64,000 nucleotides of DNA from Gemmatimonadota bacterium (GCA_009837395.1 VXTP01000005.1:1-64000), one strand, 5' to 3'; counted from the first letter of the stretch, positions 8,537 through 18,641 are shown. Numbers and translations: made by a program. Notes: generated by a model not told the origin, from the letters alone.

Positions 8537-10231
8537 CTACGACAGGCTTCGCTGCGCCGTGCCGCGGGAGAAGTAGTTGGAACCCAGCAGCACGACGGAC
8601 ACGAGGAGTAGGAGCAGGACGGCGTAGGCCGCGGCGCTGCCGATGTTGAACTGGCGCAGGTGGGACAGGATCTCCATGGCGATGGGCCGGTTGTCGTAGA
8701 CGTAGAGCAGGATGGAGGCCACGAATTCACCCAGGGCGGTGACGAAGGCCAGCAGCGTGCCGGCGAGCACGCCCGGGCCGATGAGGGGCAGGGTGACCCG
8801 ACGGAAAGCGTAGAACCACCCGGCGCCCAGGTTGCGCGCCGCCTCCTCCAGGGAGTCGTCCAGCTGCCTGAAGGCCGCCGAGGACGCCCGGAACACGATG
8901 GGCAGGTGGCGGACGAAGTACGCGATGGGCAGGAGCCAGAAGGAACCCACCAGCACCTGTCCGAAGCTGAAGGGCGTGCCCTGGCTGAAGGCGACGATCA
9001 GGTTGATGGCCACCACCGTGCCGGGCAGGGCCCACGGCACCATCACGAGGGCATCGAGCAGCTTGCGCCCCCGGAACGTGCCCTTGACGACCAGGTAGGC
9101 CGCGGTGACGCCGATGGCCACGTCCGCCGCCGTGGATACCACCGCCATGTTCAGGCTGTTCCGGATCGGTTCCCAGAAGGTGGGATCCTGGAAGAGCCGG
9201 CCGTAGTTGTCCGATGTATACACCTGGGGCAGGATCTGGTGGGTCCACGTGCCGTCCTGGACGAAGGACAGCAGGAGGATGGTCAGGTGGGGCAGCAGGA
9301 GCACCACCACCATTACGATGCCGGCGGCGCCCGCGAGCAGGCGCGCCCAGCGTCCCCGGATTTCGCGCCGGACGTTCGCCGTGCCCTTGGTGCTCATGGC
9401 GTACTGCCGCCGCCCCTCGTACCGGCGCATCCAGAACAGGAAGGCGATGGAGAAGGCGGAGAGGACCACGGTCTGCGTGACGGCCATGGCCATGTCGCCG
9501 TTCAGCTTGGACGTATAGATGTTGAGGCTCAGGAACCGGAATCCACCCGCGAAGATGAAGGGCGCGCTGAAGGAGTTCATGGACGTCATGAAGACCAGGA
9601 GCGTCGCCCCCACCATGGCGGGCGTGAGCAGCGGCAGGGTGACGTTCCGGAAGCTGAACCACGACGACGCGCCCAGGTTGCGGGCTGCCTCCATGACCGC
9701 GGGATCCATGCCCCGGAGCGCCGCCGAAGTGAAGAGGTAGAAGAAGACATACATGGTGTAGCCGTGCACGAGCAGCACGGCCCACACCCCGTTCAGCGAG
9801 AAGGGCGGTCGCTCCAGTCCCAGGGCCGCCTGGATGAGGCGCGGGATCATGCCGCTTTCGCTGTAGAGAAACAGGAAGGCGAGCACGCCCACCAGGGGCG
9901 GGAGGACGATGGGCAGGATAGCCAGCGCGGAAAACACGGACCGTCCGGGAAACTCGTAGTGGGTAAAGATGAGGGCCAGGGGGACGCCGATGAGGGCCGA
10001 AAGAAGCACGCTGCCCACGGAGACCATGACGCTGTTGAAGAGGCCTTCCATGTAGGACGGACTGTCCGGGTCGAAGAACTCCCCGTAGTTGCCGAATCCG
10101 AACTGTCCGTCCCGGAACAGGCTTTCCCACAGGACGAGCGCGGCGGGATAGACGATGTAGCCGAGCAGGATGAACCCGAGGGGGATGAAGACGAGGGCGC
10201 GGGGTTGCCGGAGGAAGGCGTACAGGTTCAT
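8537..10231 (-). CDS. ABC transporter permease, fused two-domain (iron(III)/FbpB type)
   Basis: This 564-residue permease holds two consecutive six-helix halves. Each half has an EAA loop that contacts the ATPase: EAARNLGASSWFSFRNVTLPLL in the first and EAARNLGAGWFYAFRRVTLPLI in the second. Fusion of two permease domains is typical of FbpB/ThiP-like importers. It lies 8 bases after the ATPase gene and downstream of the solute-binding protein, making a complete importer. Ferric iron is the likeliest substrate from the overall architecture, with thiamine or a phosphonate as alternatives. Confidence 0.92.
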   Translation of the reverse strand: MNLYAFLRQPRALVFIPLGFILLGYIVYPAALVLWESLFRDGQFGFGNYGEFFDPDSPSYMEGLFNSVMVSVGSVLLSALIGVPLALIFTHYEFPGRSVFSALAILPIVLPPLVGVLAFLFLYSESGMIPRLIQAALGLERPPFSLNGVWAVLLVHGYTMYVFFYLFTSAALRGMDPAVMEAARNLGASSWFSFRNVTLPLLTPAMVGATLLVFMTSMNSFSAPFIFAGGFRFLSLNIYTSKLNGDMAMAVTQTVVLSAFSIAFLFWMRRYEGRRQYAMSTKGTANVRREIRGRWARLLAGAAGIVMVVVLLLPHLTILLLSFVQDGTWTHQILPQVYTSDNYGRLFQDPTFWEPIRNSLNMAVVSTAADVAIGVTAAYLVVKGTFRGRKLLDALVMVPWALPGTVVAINLIVAFSQGTPFSFGQVLVGSFWLLPIAYFVRHLPIVFRASSAAFRQLDDSLEEAARNLGAGWFYAFRRVTLPLIGPGVLAGTLLAFVTALGEFVASILLYVYDNRPIAMEILSHLRQFNIGSAAAYAVLLLLLVSVVLLGSNYFSRGTAQRSLS

Positions 10232-10239
10232 GATCCGGA

Positions 10240-11448
10240 TCAGTCCCTCAGGATGATCGCCTGGTCGCCGGGGATGCGGACGCGCACGGCATCGCCGGGT
10301 TGACGCGCGGCCATCGGGCCTTCCGCGTTCTCCACGACCTGGATGGAGACGCCGCCGGCATCGACGGTGAACTCGACGGTTGCACCCTTGAATCGCCGGG
10401 TGGTCACGACGCCGCCCACCGTACCTTCCGTATCCTCGTTGGTCAACTTCGCGGCCTGGGGATGGAGGGCCAGGTAGATGAGACCAGCGGGACCAGCCGC
10501 CTGCGCGTCATCGGCCGGCGCGGTGCTGTCGGCTGTCGCGGGGTCGGCCAGCGCGGCAGTGTCGGCCTGCGCGCTGTCGGTTGTCGCGGCCCGGTTGACC
10601 GGCGCGGCGTCATCGGCTTTTACGGTGTCGGCCGGCGCGGGTGACGAGGCTGACGGCAGCAAGACGACGGCCATTCCGCTCCCGTGCCGGAAAACCGTCC
10701 TTCCCCCGTCCGTCGTGAGCACGCCTTGCCAGAGGTTCATGTTGCCCATGAAGGCGGCCACGAACCGGTTGGCCGGCCTGCGGTATATCGCGTCGGGACG
10801 GTCCAGCTGCCGGCACTCGCCCTCCTCCATCACCGCGATCCGGTCGGAAACGGCCAGCGCCTCCTCCTGGTCGTGGGTGACGTAGATGGCCGTGATGCCC
10901 AGCTTGGTCTGCAACTCCCGGATCTGGTCCCGGGTTTCTTCACGCAGCTTGGCGTCCAAGTTGGACAGCGGCTCGTCGAGCAGCAACAGGTCGGGTTCGA
11001 TGACCACGGCCCGTGCGAGGGCCACCCGCTGCTGCTGTCCGCCGGACAACTGGGGCACGGGGCGTTGTTCCAGCCCGGCCAGTCCCACCAGGTCGAGGGC
11101 CCGTGCCACGCGATCCGAAGTCTCGGCCGCGGCCACCTTCCGCGTGCGCAGGCCGAAGGCCACGTTCTCGAAGACGGTCATGTGGGGGAAGAGGGCGTAG
11201 TTCTGGAATACCATCCCGGTATTCCGCCGGTTGGCGGGCACGTGGGTGACGTCCTGGTCGTTGAAGTGCACGGTGCCGGCGGTGGGGAAGATGAACCCGG
11301 CGATCATGCGGAGGATGGTCGTCTTTCCGCATCCGCTCGGTCCCAGGAGACTGAAGAACTCGCCGTCGGCCACCGTCAGGCTGATACCCTTCACGACCGG
11401 GGTGTCATCGAAGTGCTTGGTAAGGCGATTGAGGGTGACCTGGGCCAT
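10240..11448 (-). CDS. ABC transporter ATP-binding protein (FbpC/PotA-like) with low-complexity insert
   Basis: This 402-residue ATPase shows Walker A GPSGCGKT, signature LSGGQQQR, Walker [13 protein letters not shown] and the switch THDQEEAL. A C-terminal TOBE-type domain is expected for this class. Between the nucleotide-binding domain and the last part lies a ~50-residue insert almost wholly of Ala, Asp, Thr and Pro (residues ~275-325), made from repeated TADSA/ADPAT-like units; I do not know this from the family. It would energise the fused permease just downstream. Confidence 0.92.
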   Translation of the reverse strand: MAQVTLNRLTKHFDDTPVVKGISLTVADGEFFSLLGPSGCGKTTILRMIAGFIFPTAGTVHFNDQDVTHVPANRRNTGMVFQNYALFPHMTVFENVAFGLRTRKVAAAETSDRVARALDLVGLAGLEQRPVPQLSGGQQQRVALARAVVIEPDLLLLDEPLSNLDAKLREETRDQIRELQTKLGITAIYVTHDQEEALAVSDRIAVMEEGECRQLDRPDAIYRRPANRFVAAFMGNMNLWQGVLTTDGGRTVFRHGSGMAVVLLPSASSPAPADTVKADDAAPVNRAATTDSAQADTAALADPATADSTAPADDAQAAGPAGLIYLALHPQAAKLTNEDTEGTVGGVVTTRRFKGATVEFTVDAGGVSIQVVENAEGPMAARQPGDAVRVRIPGDQAIILRD

Positions 11449-11540
11449 GGGCGGAGATCAGAATGGGGCGCGGATCAGTATGAGGCTTAGATCAAAACGG
11501 GCCGAGGAACAGAACCGGCCGCAACGGCAGGCGAAATGAG

Positions 11541-12593
11541 CTATCCCCGGTCCTTGATGTTGTCGTCCCAGTACTTCATCCAGATGCTGGACTGTTCGGA
11601 GAAGACCTTCCAGTCGATGTCGAAGGGGGCGACGGAAAGATCGGCCATCCATGCGGGCAGGCGGTCTTTCGGGATATCGCCCCGGGTCGGGATCCGGTAG
11701 TACTCCGCGGCTTGCAGGACGGTGTGGTCCACATTGGTGACGAATTCGTAGAAGAGCCGGGCGTCGTCGGGGTTCTTGCCGTTTGCGATCAGCGCAATGC
11801 CGTCGGTCAGCACGGGTGCGCCGCTCCTCGGCACCACGAAATCGAAGGGATAGCCGTACCGGTCCACCTGCATCATGATGTCGCTCATCAGCCAGATGGA
11901 CACCAGTCCTTCCTTCCGGGCGAGCTTCTGGAACATCATGTTCGGATCGGCGGCGTAGTCCTTCGTGTTGGCATCGAGCCGCGTGAGCCACGCGTACCCC
12001 GCGTCGGGAACCCGGGTGTTCTGGTACGTCCGCCAGATCATCCCCGAGTAGACCGTCCTCATCGTGCCGGACGCGAGCGGGTACCGGATCACGATCAGGT
12101 CTCGCCACCGGGGGTCGAGAAGTTCGTCCCAGTCTGCGGGCGCCGTCTCCTTCGTCAGCTCGAGGTTGTTGAATGCGATGACCGGTATCAGTTGCGCCGT
12201 GCCGTACCACCTATCCTCTTCGTCCCTGAACTCCGGCAGCAGGGCGTCCGCCCAGGTCGGACGGTAGGGACTCAACAGGCCTTCGTCTGCGGCCTGGATG
12301 AAGTTGGTCGCCGGCGCGCCCCACCAGACGTCGCCCTGGGGATTGGACCGCTCCGACCGCACCCGGTCCAGCACGTCCTGCGAGCCCATGTCGAGCCAGC
12401 GGACGTCCACATCGGGATGGGTGGCCTCGAAGAGCTTCTCGAACTCGGGCAGGATCGGCTTGCCGTGGGGCGAATAGACCGTCACGACGCGTCGGTCCGA
12501 ATCGCCGCCGCCACAGCCCCAGGCGAGAATGACCGTGCACGCCGAAACGGCTGTGAACAGAATCAATGTTAAAAAACGCTTACCGGTCTTCAT
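11541..12593 (-). CDS. Extracellular solute-binding lipoprotein (iron-type ABC importer)
   Basis: This 350-residue protein starts with a signal peptide ending in the lipobox-like LAWGC (Cys ~24), so it is probably a lipoprotein. The body resembles the iron/FbpA-like binding-protein class: VVTVYSPHGKPILPEFEKLFEATHPDV at the start, DVWWGAPATNFIQAADEGLL, and PADWDELLDPRWRDLI. I chose the start at 12593 because GAGGA lies upstream and the signal peptide begins there; the frame remains open further upstream. It leads the ABC operon with the ATPase (92 bases on) and permease. Confidence 0.88.
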   Translation of the reverse strand: MKTGKRFLTLILFTAVSACTVILAWGCGGGDSDRRVVTVYSPHGKPILPEFEKLFEATHPDVDVRWLDMGSQDVLDRVRSERSNPQGDVWWGAPATNFIQAADEGLLSPYRPTWADALLPEFRDEEDRWYGTAQLIPVIAFNNLELTKETAPADWDELLDPRWRDLIVIRYPLASGTMRTVYSGMIWRTYQNTRVPDAGYAWLTRLDANTKDYAADPNMMFQKLARKEGLVSIWLMSDIMMQVDRYGYPFDFVVPRSGAPVLTDGIALIANGKNPDDARLFYEFVTNVDHTVLQAAEYYRIPTRGDIPKDRLPAWMADLSVAPFDIDWKVFSEQSSIWMKYWDDNIKDRG

Positions 12594-12852
12594 TTCGTTC
12601 CTCAGAAATCCATGGTAATCCTGCGTAACCTTCGCCGCGACGCTCCGTTTGTCCGCATCCGGAAAGCCCCGGGACGTGGCTAGAAAGTACCACGGCGGGC
12701 GTCGAGTGTCAACGCGGATTTGGCGGGATGCCGGGGCGCGCGAGGCCGCGAGGACACGGCTGTATTGGGTCATGCGTGACCGCGAAGACCCGACTACAAA
12801 GGATCGAACGAGGCCGAGCGGGCACACCTACGTCAGGGTCCCACGCGCAAGG

Positions 12853-13632
12853 TCAGGCCAGCCGAAACACCACCGCCCGCGACCGCTGTATATCTCCGCA
12901 GTAAACGCCTTCGAAAACCGAGTCGGGCACGGCAGCGACGATGCGCCGAGCCAGGTCCATGCTTTCCTCGTCGCCCGCACAGGACAGATACAGCGACAGC
13001 GGCACAGCCATCGGAAAGGCCCGCCGGTACGCCTCGGGATGACTGACGACGCCGGCAATGACTTCGGGCGTTACCGGTTCGCCCTGTCCCAACCCGGTCA
13101 AACGGCCCACGCGTTCCGGGCGGTGCACCTGCCGCTCGTCCAGTGGGATGCCGACGGCCCTCAGGGTGGCGACGACCACGCCCCGCGTCGTCCCCGCCGG
13201 CACCACGGGCTCGTGGTCCCCGGGCGCCTTGAACAGCCGGGCGCGGGCGCCGTCGGCCTTCATGAGCAGCAGGTCGGGCGCGCAAACCTCCCGCAACTTC
13301 TCCAGTTCCTCCGCGTCCAGTCCCTTGAGCTTGTCGGGCCGGGGCCGGGCGCCCAGGACGGTCACGTGGCGGCGCGTTTTCAGTTCAGGGGGAACAAGCG
13401 CCGGCCAGTCCGGCGTTTCGCTAGTCACGTAGAACCCGCGCGTCTGCTTCGACGTCGGCGGATGCAGGTGCGTGGTGGACGTCGTAATGACGGCGTCTCC
13501 CCGATCGACGGCCTCGCCGGCCAGCCGGTACATCAGCGTGGCCTTGCCGCCGCTGCCGACGATGGCCACGGCGTCCCCCCGGCGAATCCCGAGCGTGTCG
13601 AGAAAAGGTGTTTTCGCCGCAGGTCCGCTCAC
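12853..13632 (-). CDS. yqeC: YqeC-like selenium-dependent hydroxylase accessory protein
   Basis: This 259-residue protein resembles YqeC, a putative accessory protein for selenium-dependent molybdenum hydroxylases. A P-loop-like AIVGSGGKATLMYRLA sits near the N-terminus, followed by the TTSTTHLHPP and DLLLMKADGARARLFKAP blocks characteristic of the family. The GTG start at 13632 gives a 4-base overlap (GTGA) with the rhomboid gene stop, indicating translational coupling. No molybdenum hydroxylase, selD or selenophosphate gene is in this window, so its client is elsewhere. Confidence 0.8.
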   Translation of the reverse strand: MSGPAAKTPFLDTLGIRRGDAVAIVGSGGKATLMYRLAGEAVDRGDAVITTSTTHLHPPTSKQTRGFYVTSETPDWPALVPPELKTRRHVTVLGARPRPDKLKGLDAEELEKLREVCAPDLLLMKADGARARLFKAPGDHEPVVPAGTTRGVVVATLRAVGIPLDERQVHRPERVGRLTGLGQGEPVTPEVIAGVVSHPEAYRRAFPMAVPLSLYLSCAGDEESMDLARRIVAAVPDSVFEGVYCGDIQRSRAVVFRLA

Positions 13633-14351
13633 CACTCGCCCCCCGGGCGGATATGGATCGTTCGGGGCCGCCGCTGCAGGAAGCGACGCACGAGGGCCAT
13701 GCCGACGAGGAATCCCCCGATATGGGCGTACCAGGCCACGCCGTCGCTGCCGATGCCCAGGATCTGTCGCAGGAACCATATCCCGAGTACGATGATGGCG
13801 GGCACGTGGATGATCTGGATGAAGATGAACAGCAGGACGAAGGTCTTGATGTAGGCCCTGGGATACAGGATGAAGTAAGCGCCCAGGATGCCCGCGATCG
13901 CCCCGCTGGCGCCGATCATCGGGATGGCGGAATCGGGCTCGGATATCACGTGCACCATGGTGGCGCACAGGCCGGTCAGGAGGTAGAAGAGCAGGTAGCG
14001 GCCCGCCCCCATGGCGCTTTCCACGCTGTTGCCGAAGATCCACAGGTACAGCATGTTACCGGCGAGGTGCATGAACCCCCCGTGGACGAACATGGCCGTG
14101 AAAAGGGTCAGGGGGAAGGGCACGAAGGCGTCGGGGTAGAGCAAGGAGGTACCCGGTATGGGTATCTCGTTCCGGTCGATGAAATGGGTCAGTTCGAGGG
14201 GAATGGCCGCGGTCTTGAAGATGAAGATCTGCTCGCCCACCGGTCCCAGGACGAACTGGAACAGGAAAACGGCCACGTTGGCCGCGAGCAGCCCGTAGGT
14301 GATCACGGGCCTGCCATAGGACGGGCTTTCAGCCTGGAGAGGTAGGAGCAT
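13629..14351 (-). CDS. Rhomboid-family intramembrane serine protease
   Basis: This 240-residue protein has about six membrane helices with the rhomboid signatures: HGGFMHLAGNMLYLWIFG, catalytic Ser in GASGAIAG, and catalytic His in WYAHIGGFLVG. The two residues form the catalytic dyad that cleaves transmembrane substrates within the membrane. The start at 14351 (MLLPLQAESPSYG) is preferred over an upstream in-frame ATG because the extra 19 residues are Arg/Pro-rich and not family-like. It overlaps yqeC by 4 bases and follows uvrB on the same strand. Confidence 0.92.
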   Translation of the reverse strand: MLLPLQAESPSYGRPVITYGLLAANVAVFLFQFVLGPVGEQIFIFKTAAIPLELTHFIDRNEIPIPGTSLLYPDAFVPFPLTLFTAMFVHGGFMHLAGNMLYLWIFGNSVESAMGAGRYLLFYLLTGLCATMVHVISEPDSAIPMIGASGAIAGILGAYFILYPRAYIKTFVLLFIFIQIIHVPAIIVLGIWFLRQILGIGSDGVAWYAHIGGFLVGMALVRRFLQRRPRTIHIRPGGEW

Positions 14352-14417
14352 GGGCAGGTGGACGGGCCGCGGCCGGCCCGGGAGGGAGCGAACCGACCCG
14401 GCAGGCAACGGCCCGTC

Positions 14418-16400
14418 TCATTTCGTGGGTTGGGACTCCAGCCGGTTGATCTCGTTGCGCAGCCTGGCCGCCTTCTCGAACTCCAGGTTGGCGGCGGCCT
14501 CGTACATGGCGGTCTTGAGCTCCTCCACGACGGTGCTCTGGTCCATCTTCGCGATGGTATTCAGGATCGGCATGTCGTCGTCCACGGCTTTCACGTCGGC
14601 CACGGCCGTGGTCTTGATGATCTCCTCGATGGACTTGTACACGGTCTCGGGCTCGATCCCGTTCAGTTCGTTGAACTCCTGCTGCAGCACCCGCCGGCGG
14701 TTCGTCTCCTCCATGGCCCGCCGCATGGAGTCGGTGATGTTGTCGGCGTAGAAGATCACCTCGCCGCGCACGTTCCGCGCCGCCCGTCCCGCCGTCTGGA
14801 TGAGCGAGCGTTCCGAGCGCAGGAACCCCTCCTTGTCCGCGTCCAGGATGGCCACCAGGGAGACCTCGGGCAGGTCGAGTCCCTCCCGGAGGAGGTTGAT
14901 GCCCACGAGCACGTCGAACTTGCCGAGGCGCAGGTCGCGCAGGATCTCTACGCGCTCGATGGAATCGATGGTGGAATGGAGATAGCGCACCCGCACGTTC
15001 AGCTGCCGGAGATAATCGGTCAGGTCCTCGGCCATCCGCTTGGTCAGCGTCGTCACGAGCACCCGCTCCTGCCGGTCCGCGCGCTCCCTTATCCGGGTCA
15101 GGAGATCGTCCATCTGGTTTTCAACGGGCTGCACGCTGATCTCGGGGTCCATCAGCCCAGTGGGCCGGATGATCTGTTCGACCACGACGCCCTGGCACTG
15201 GCTCAGCTCGTAGTCGGCCGGCGTGGCCGACACGTAGATCACCTGGTTGACCATCGTCTCGAACTCCTCGAAGGTCAGCGGCCGGTTGTCCAGCGCCGAC
15301 GGCAGGCGGAACCCGTGCTCCACCAGCGTGGTCTTCCGCGACCGGTCGCCGTTGTACATGGCCCGGAGCTGGGGCAGGGAGACGTGGGACTCGTCGATGA
15401 CCAGCAGGAAATCGTTGGGGAAGAAGTCGAAGAGGCAGAAGGGACGCTCGCCCGGGGACCGCCCCGACAGGTGCATGGAGTAGTTCTCGATGCCGGCGCA
15501 GAACCCGATCTCCCGCATCATCTCCAGGTCGAAGCGCGTGCGCTGTTCCAGCCGCTGGGCCTCGAGCAGCTTGTTCTCGTCGTACAGCACCCGAAGCCGT
15601 TCGTCCAGTTCCTCCTCGATGGCCTTCATGGCCTGATCCAGGCGCGGCGCCGTGGTGACGAAGTGGCGGGCCGGGTAGACGGCGACGCGGTCCCGTTCGG
15701 CCAGCACCTCGCCCGTAAGGGGATCGAATTCGGTGATGCGGTCGACCTCGTCGCCGAACATCTCGATGCGGATGCCCTTCTCCTGGTCCGCAGGCAGGAT
15801 GTCGAGCGTGTCGCCCCGCACGCGGAACGTGCCCCGCGCGAAATCGTAATCGTTCCGGTTGTAGTGCATGTCGATCAGCTTGCGCATGATCATGTCCCGC
15901 TCGTACGCCTCGCCCCGGTCCACGAGGAGGATGAACTCCTTCCACTCGTCGGGGGACCCCAGACTGTAGATCGAGGAAACGGAGGCGACGATCACCACGT
16001 CCCGCCGTTCCAGCAGCGCGCTCGTCGCTCGCAACCGCAGCTTGTCCAGGTCCTCGTTGACGGACGAATCCTTCTCGATATAGGTATCCGTCACCGGCAT
16101 ATACGCTTCGGGCTGGTAGTAGTCGTAGTAGCTGATGAAGTATTCGACGGCGTTCTTCGGGAAGAACCCCTTGAACTCGCCGTAAAGCTGGGCGGCCAGG
16201 GTCTTGTTCGGCGAGATGACCAGGGTCGGCTTCTGCAACTCGGCAATGACCTGGGCCATGGTGTAGGTCTTGCCGCTGCCCGTGATGCCGAGGAGGCACT
16301 GATGCCTGTCGCCCCGGTGCACACCCTGGACGAGTTCCTCGATCGCCCTGGGTTGGTCACCCCGGGGTTCGTAATCGGAAACGACGGTGAAGGGAGGCAT
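14418..16400 (-). CDS. uvrB: Excinuclease ABC subunit B
   Basis: UvrB is the helicase-like damage-verification subunit of nucleotide excision repair and recruits UvrC. The 660 residues match the family length. Walker A is GITGSGKT near the N-terminus, the DEAD-like motif is DESH (in [11 protein letters not shown]), motif VI-type residues are in QTAGRAARN, and the C-terminal UVR domain is [20 protein letters not shown]. It lies 66 bases before the rhomboid gene. There is no uvrA or uvrC in the window. Confidence 0.97.
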   Translation of the reverse strand: MPPFTVVSDYEPRGDQPRAIEELVQGVHRGDRHQCLLGITGSGKTYTMAQVIAELQKPTLVISPNKTLAAQLYGEFKGFFPKNAVEYFISYYDYYQPEAYMPVTDTYIEKDSSVNEDLDKLRLRATSALLERRDVVIVASVSSIYSLGSPDEWKEFILLVDRGEAYERDMIMRKLIDMHYNRNDYDFARGTFRVRGDTLDILPADQEKGIRIEMFGDEVDRITEFDPLTGEVLAERDRVAVYPARHFVTTAPRLDQAMKAIEEELDERLRVLYDENKLLEAQRLEQRTRFDLEMMREIGFCAGIENYSMHLSGRSPGERPFCLFDFFPNDFLLVIDESHVSLPQLRAMYNGDRSRKTTLVEHGFRLPSALDNRPLTFEEFETMVNQVIYVSATPADYELSQCQGVVVEQIIRPTGLMDPEISVQPVENQMDDLLTRIRERADRQERVLVTTLTKRMAEDLTDYLRQLNVRVRYLHSTIDSIERVEILRDLRLGKFDVLVGINLLREGLDLPEVSLVAILDADKEGFLRSERSLIQTAGRAARNVRGEVIFYADNITDSMRRAMEETNRRRVLQQEFNELNGIEPETVYKSIEEIIKTTAVADVKAVDDDMPILNTIAKMDQSTVVEELKTAMYEAAANLEFEKAARLRNEINRLESQPTK

Positions 16401-16506
16401 TCGACAGTCCGTCGAGATAATCGGCCGTAAATTCGACTGGATAAATAGGCGCTAAGACCCATATAATATAAGCCGAAGTAGCCTTAAATGCAAAGGGGGA
16501 GTACCA

Positions 16507-17334
16507 ATGTCTCATCCATTATTCGACCTGAGCGGACGGGTGGCCCTGGTCTCCGGTGCGGCCGCCGGCATGGGCAGGGCGACGTCCATCGCCTATGCCG
16601 AAGCGGGCGCGGATCTCATGCTCGCCGATATCAATGTAGAGGGCATGCAGGATACGGTCCGGGAGATCGAGCGTCTGGGCCGCCGCGTCGAACCGGTGGT
16701 ATGCGACGTCTCCAACGGCGCGCAGATCCGCAAGATGTTCGCACAGCTGGACGAAGCCTACGGACGCATCGACGTACTGGCCAATATCGCCGGAGAGGGC
16801 GGTATCAACCAACTGCCGCTGGAGATCACCGAAGCCGGGCTCATACAGACCCTGAACACCCTGGTCGTCGGAAGATACGTCTGCTGCCAGGAAGGCGCGA
16901 AGCGCATGATCGAGGCCGGACGGGGCAGCATCATCAACATCGTGTCCATCGCCGGGCTGTCGGCCCTCGGCCGCGGCCACATGTCCTACAGCATCGCCAT
17001 GGGCGGCGTGGCCCAGATGACGCGGGAGATGAGCACGGAGTGGAGCAGCAAGGGCGTCCGCGTCAACGCCATCGTATGCGCCCAGATCATGAACGAAGGC
17101 CTGCGCAAGCGTATCGACGCCGACGCCAAGCTGGGCGACACCTACCTGCGGGGCATCCCCATCGGCCGCCTGGGGAAATCGGAAGACATTCAGGGGCTGG
17201 CCATCTTCCTCGCCTCAGACGCCTCCAGCTGGATCACCGGGGCGCTCATGCCGCTGGACGGCGGGAACACGGCCAAGAACGCGGGCGGATCCCATCCGGG
17301 CCAGCCGAACGCGCCGGATGAGCAGAAGTATTGA
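16507..17334 (+). CDS. SDR-family oxidoreductase lacking the catalytic lysine
   Basis: This 275-residue Rossmann protein has the SDR cofactor motif GAAAGMGRA (TGxxxGxG type), an NAG-like NIAG, and the active-site Ser in NIVSIAG. The YxxxK pair reads YSIAM (16989-17003), so Tyr is present but the catalytic Lys is Met; this is direct from the sequence. The C-terminal WITGALMPLDGG is typical. It may be a reduced-activity or non-canonical member. AAAGGGGGAG lies upstream of the start. It stands alone, diverging from uvrB. Confidence 0.88.
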   Translation: MSHPLFDLSGRVALVSGAAAGMGRATSIAYAEAGADLMLADINVEGMQDTVREIERLGRRVEPVVCDVSNGAQIRKMFAQLDEAYGRIDVLANIAGEGGINQLPLEITEAGLIQTLNTLVVGRYVCCQEGAKRMIEAGRGSIINIVSIAGLSALGRGHMSYSIAMGGVAQMTREMSTEWSSKGVRVNAIVCAQIMNEGLRKRIDADAKLGDTYLRGIPIGRLGKSEDIQGLAIFLASDASSWITGALMPLDGGNTAKNAGGSHPGQPNAPDEQKY

Positions 17335-17372
17335 GGGGATATCGCGCGGAGGTCGTTTAAGGGGAGGATGGG

Positions 17373-18080
17373 TCAATCTTCCAAAGCCTGGTAAAATCCC
17401 GCGTATAACCTGCCACCGGCCAACTCCAGAACGGCTTCTATATGTGAGGCCAGGCCGTCCTTTTTCCCGGTCTTGCAGTATCCGACAAGTTGCTCCAGAA
17501 ACCGGCCTGCTAGCGGGTGATCAATATCTTGAAGCGCCCGATACAACCATCGGCGTTCTCCGATCCAATGGCCGTGCAGGGCTACCATGAACTCTGCTGT
17601 CTTCACCGTCAGGTCGTGGGCGACCAAAATCGCCTGGTCGTACTGTGACGTATCCAGGAAATCGTCCAGCCAGTCTGTAATCACGTAGCGGTACGTATCG
17701 ATCTCCTGGTTTGTCAGTGGCGGTGGCCCTTCTTTCAGGATCGCGCGGGCTTTTCCCCGGAGTAACTTGGCGAAATCCTGCTCGTCCTTCAGAACGAGCC
17801 CCTCGGCGTAGGCAGTTAATGCGACCGGGTTTTGGTTACGATCAGGTCGGCGTACTGTTGCCTCAGCATACCGCCGGGAAACGACCCATACTTCGATAAA
17901 CCATCCGTACTCGGCGTACGATCTGCGATATGGTTGAACCTCATGGGGCATGAGCACGAGAAGATCCAGGTCAGAACGGGGTGACGCTTCGCCTCTCGCA
18001 ACGCTGCCGAATAGTACGACCGAGATGCAGTCTGGGTAGTAAACGTCCATAAAAGTTCTGGCAGCCTGTATACCGTCCAT
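17373..18080 (-). CDS. Nucleotidyltransferase-domain protein (MNT, HEPN-like C-terminus)
   Basis: This 235-residue protein has a minimal nucleotidyltransferase domain: GSVARG followed by DLDLLV (residues ~25-45), the metal-binding core of the polymerase-beta superfamily. The C-terminal ~120 residues are helical (YRYVITDWLDDFLDTSQYDQAILVAHDLTVKTAEFMVALHG), resembling a HEPN-like partner domain fused in cis. The start at 18080 is preferred because AAGAGG lies 8 bases upstream. Such proteins act as antitoxin-like or antibiotic-adenylylating enzymes; no separate toxin gene is next to it. Confidence 0.8.
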   Translation of the reverse strand: MDGIQAARTFMDVYYPDCISVVLFGSVARGEASPRSDLDLLVLMPHEVQPYRRSYAEYGWFIEVWVVSRRYAEATVRRPDRNQNPVALTAYAEGLVLKDEQDFAKLLRGKARAILKEGPPPLTNQEIDTYRYVITDWLDDFLDTSQYDQAILVAHDLTVKTAEFMVALHGHWIGERRWLYRALQDIDHPLAGRFLEQLVGYCKTGKKDGLASHIEAVLELAGGRLYAGFYQALED

Positions 18081-18137
18081 TACAGACCTCTTGTACACAC
18101 TGAAAAACTCCGCAGCGATGTTCGGACACGTGGCATT

Positions 18138-18641
18138 TTAAAACCCTGTCCGGTCTTTAATACGGGCGACGAAATCATCCGGCCTGTCCGGCGTGACCAC
18201 GACGGTCTGATCCTGAAACTTCAGAACGACGGACCGCTTTGGGTCTGTTGCGTAAGCGCGATAGGCGCCCAACTTTGTATTCCTGAAGCGGCCGCAGAAA
18301 CAGAACAACCCACCGTTCCCCCAAGTCCTGAGAGATTTATCCATCGCCTCCGGATCCGCCTCTGCGGACACCAATTCCGTCAAGTCCAGCTTCGATTGCC
18401 ATCCCAGGCGCTGGATCAACAGCGAATCGCCGGATAACACAAAGCCCCGGATCATCCAGCATGCCGACAAGACTAGTACCAAAGCAGGTAAAACGACAGT
18501 GAGCAGAGCAAGCAGGATGCTGGACCCGGATCCTATCTCCTCCACCTGGGATATCCCAAAGACCACCAGGATAGCCAGAAAAGTAACCGTTATTCCTGTA
18601 ATCCATTTTACAGACGTACTCCACGGTGCGCCGAATCTCAT
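18138..18641 (-). CDS. Small membrane protein with PH-like domain
   Basis: This 167-residue protein has two N-terminal membrane helices (VTFLAILVVFGISQV and LLALLTVVLPALVLVLSA), then a domain resembling bacterial PH modules (GDSLLIQRLGWQSKLDLTELVSAEADPEAM ... VVLKFQDQTVVVTPDRPDDFVARI). Start 18641 is chosen because GGGGAGG precedes it, and it overlaps the stop of the upstream gene by 4 bases (ATGA). The pair is an operon with the DUF1648-like gene. The role is unknown. Confidence 0.75.
   Translation of the reverse strand: MRFGAPWSTSVKWITGITVTFLAILVVFGISQVEEIGSGSSILLALLTVVLPALVLVLSACWMIRGFVLSGDSLLIQRLGWQSKLDLTELVSAEADPEAMDKSLRTWGNGGLFCFCGRFRNTKLGAYRAYATDPKRSVVLKFQDQTVVVTPDRPDDFVARIKDRTGF

Noticed and set aside
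8660-10303. Long plus-strand frame opposite the ABC permease
   Set aside because: 547 residues but rich in Glu/Gly/His and Arg; it is the antisense of a well-supported permease with two EAA loops.
14358-16430. Long plus-strand frame opposite uvrB
   Set aside because: Antisense of a full-length UvrB; high-GC genes leave such open shadows.
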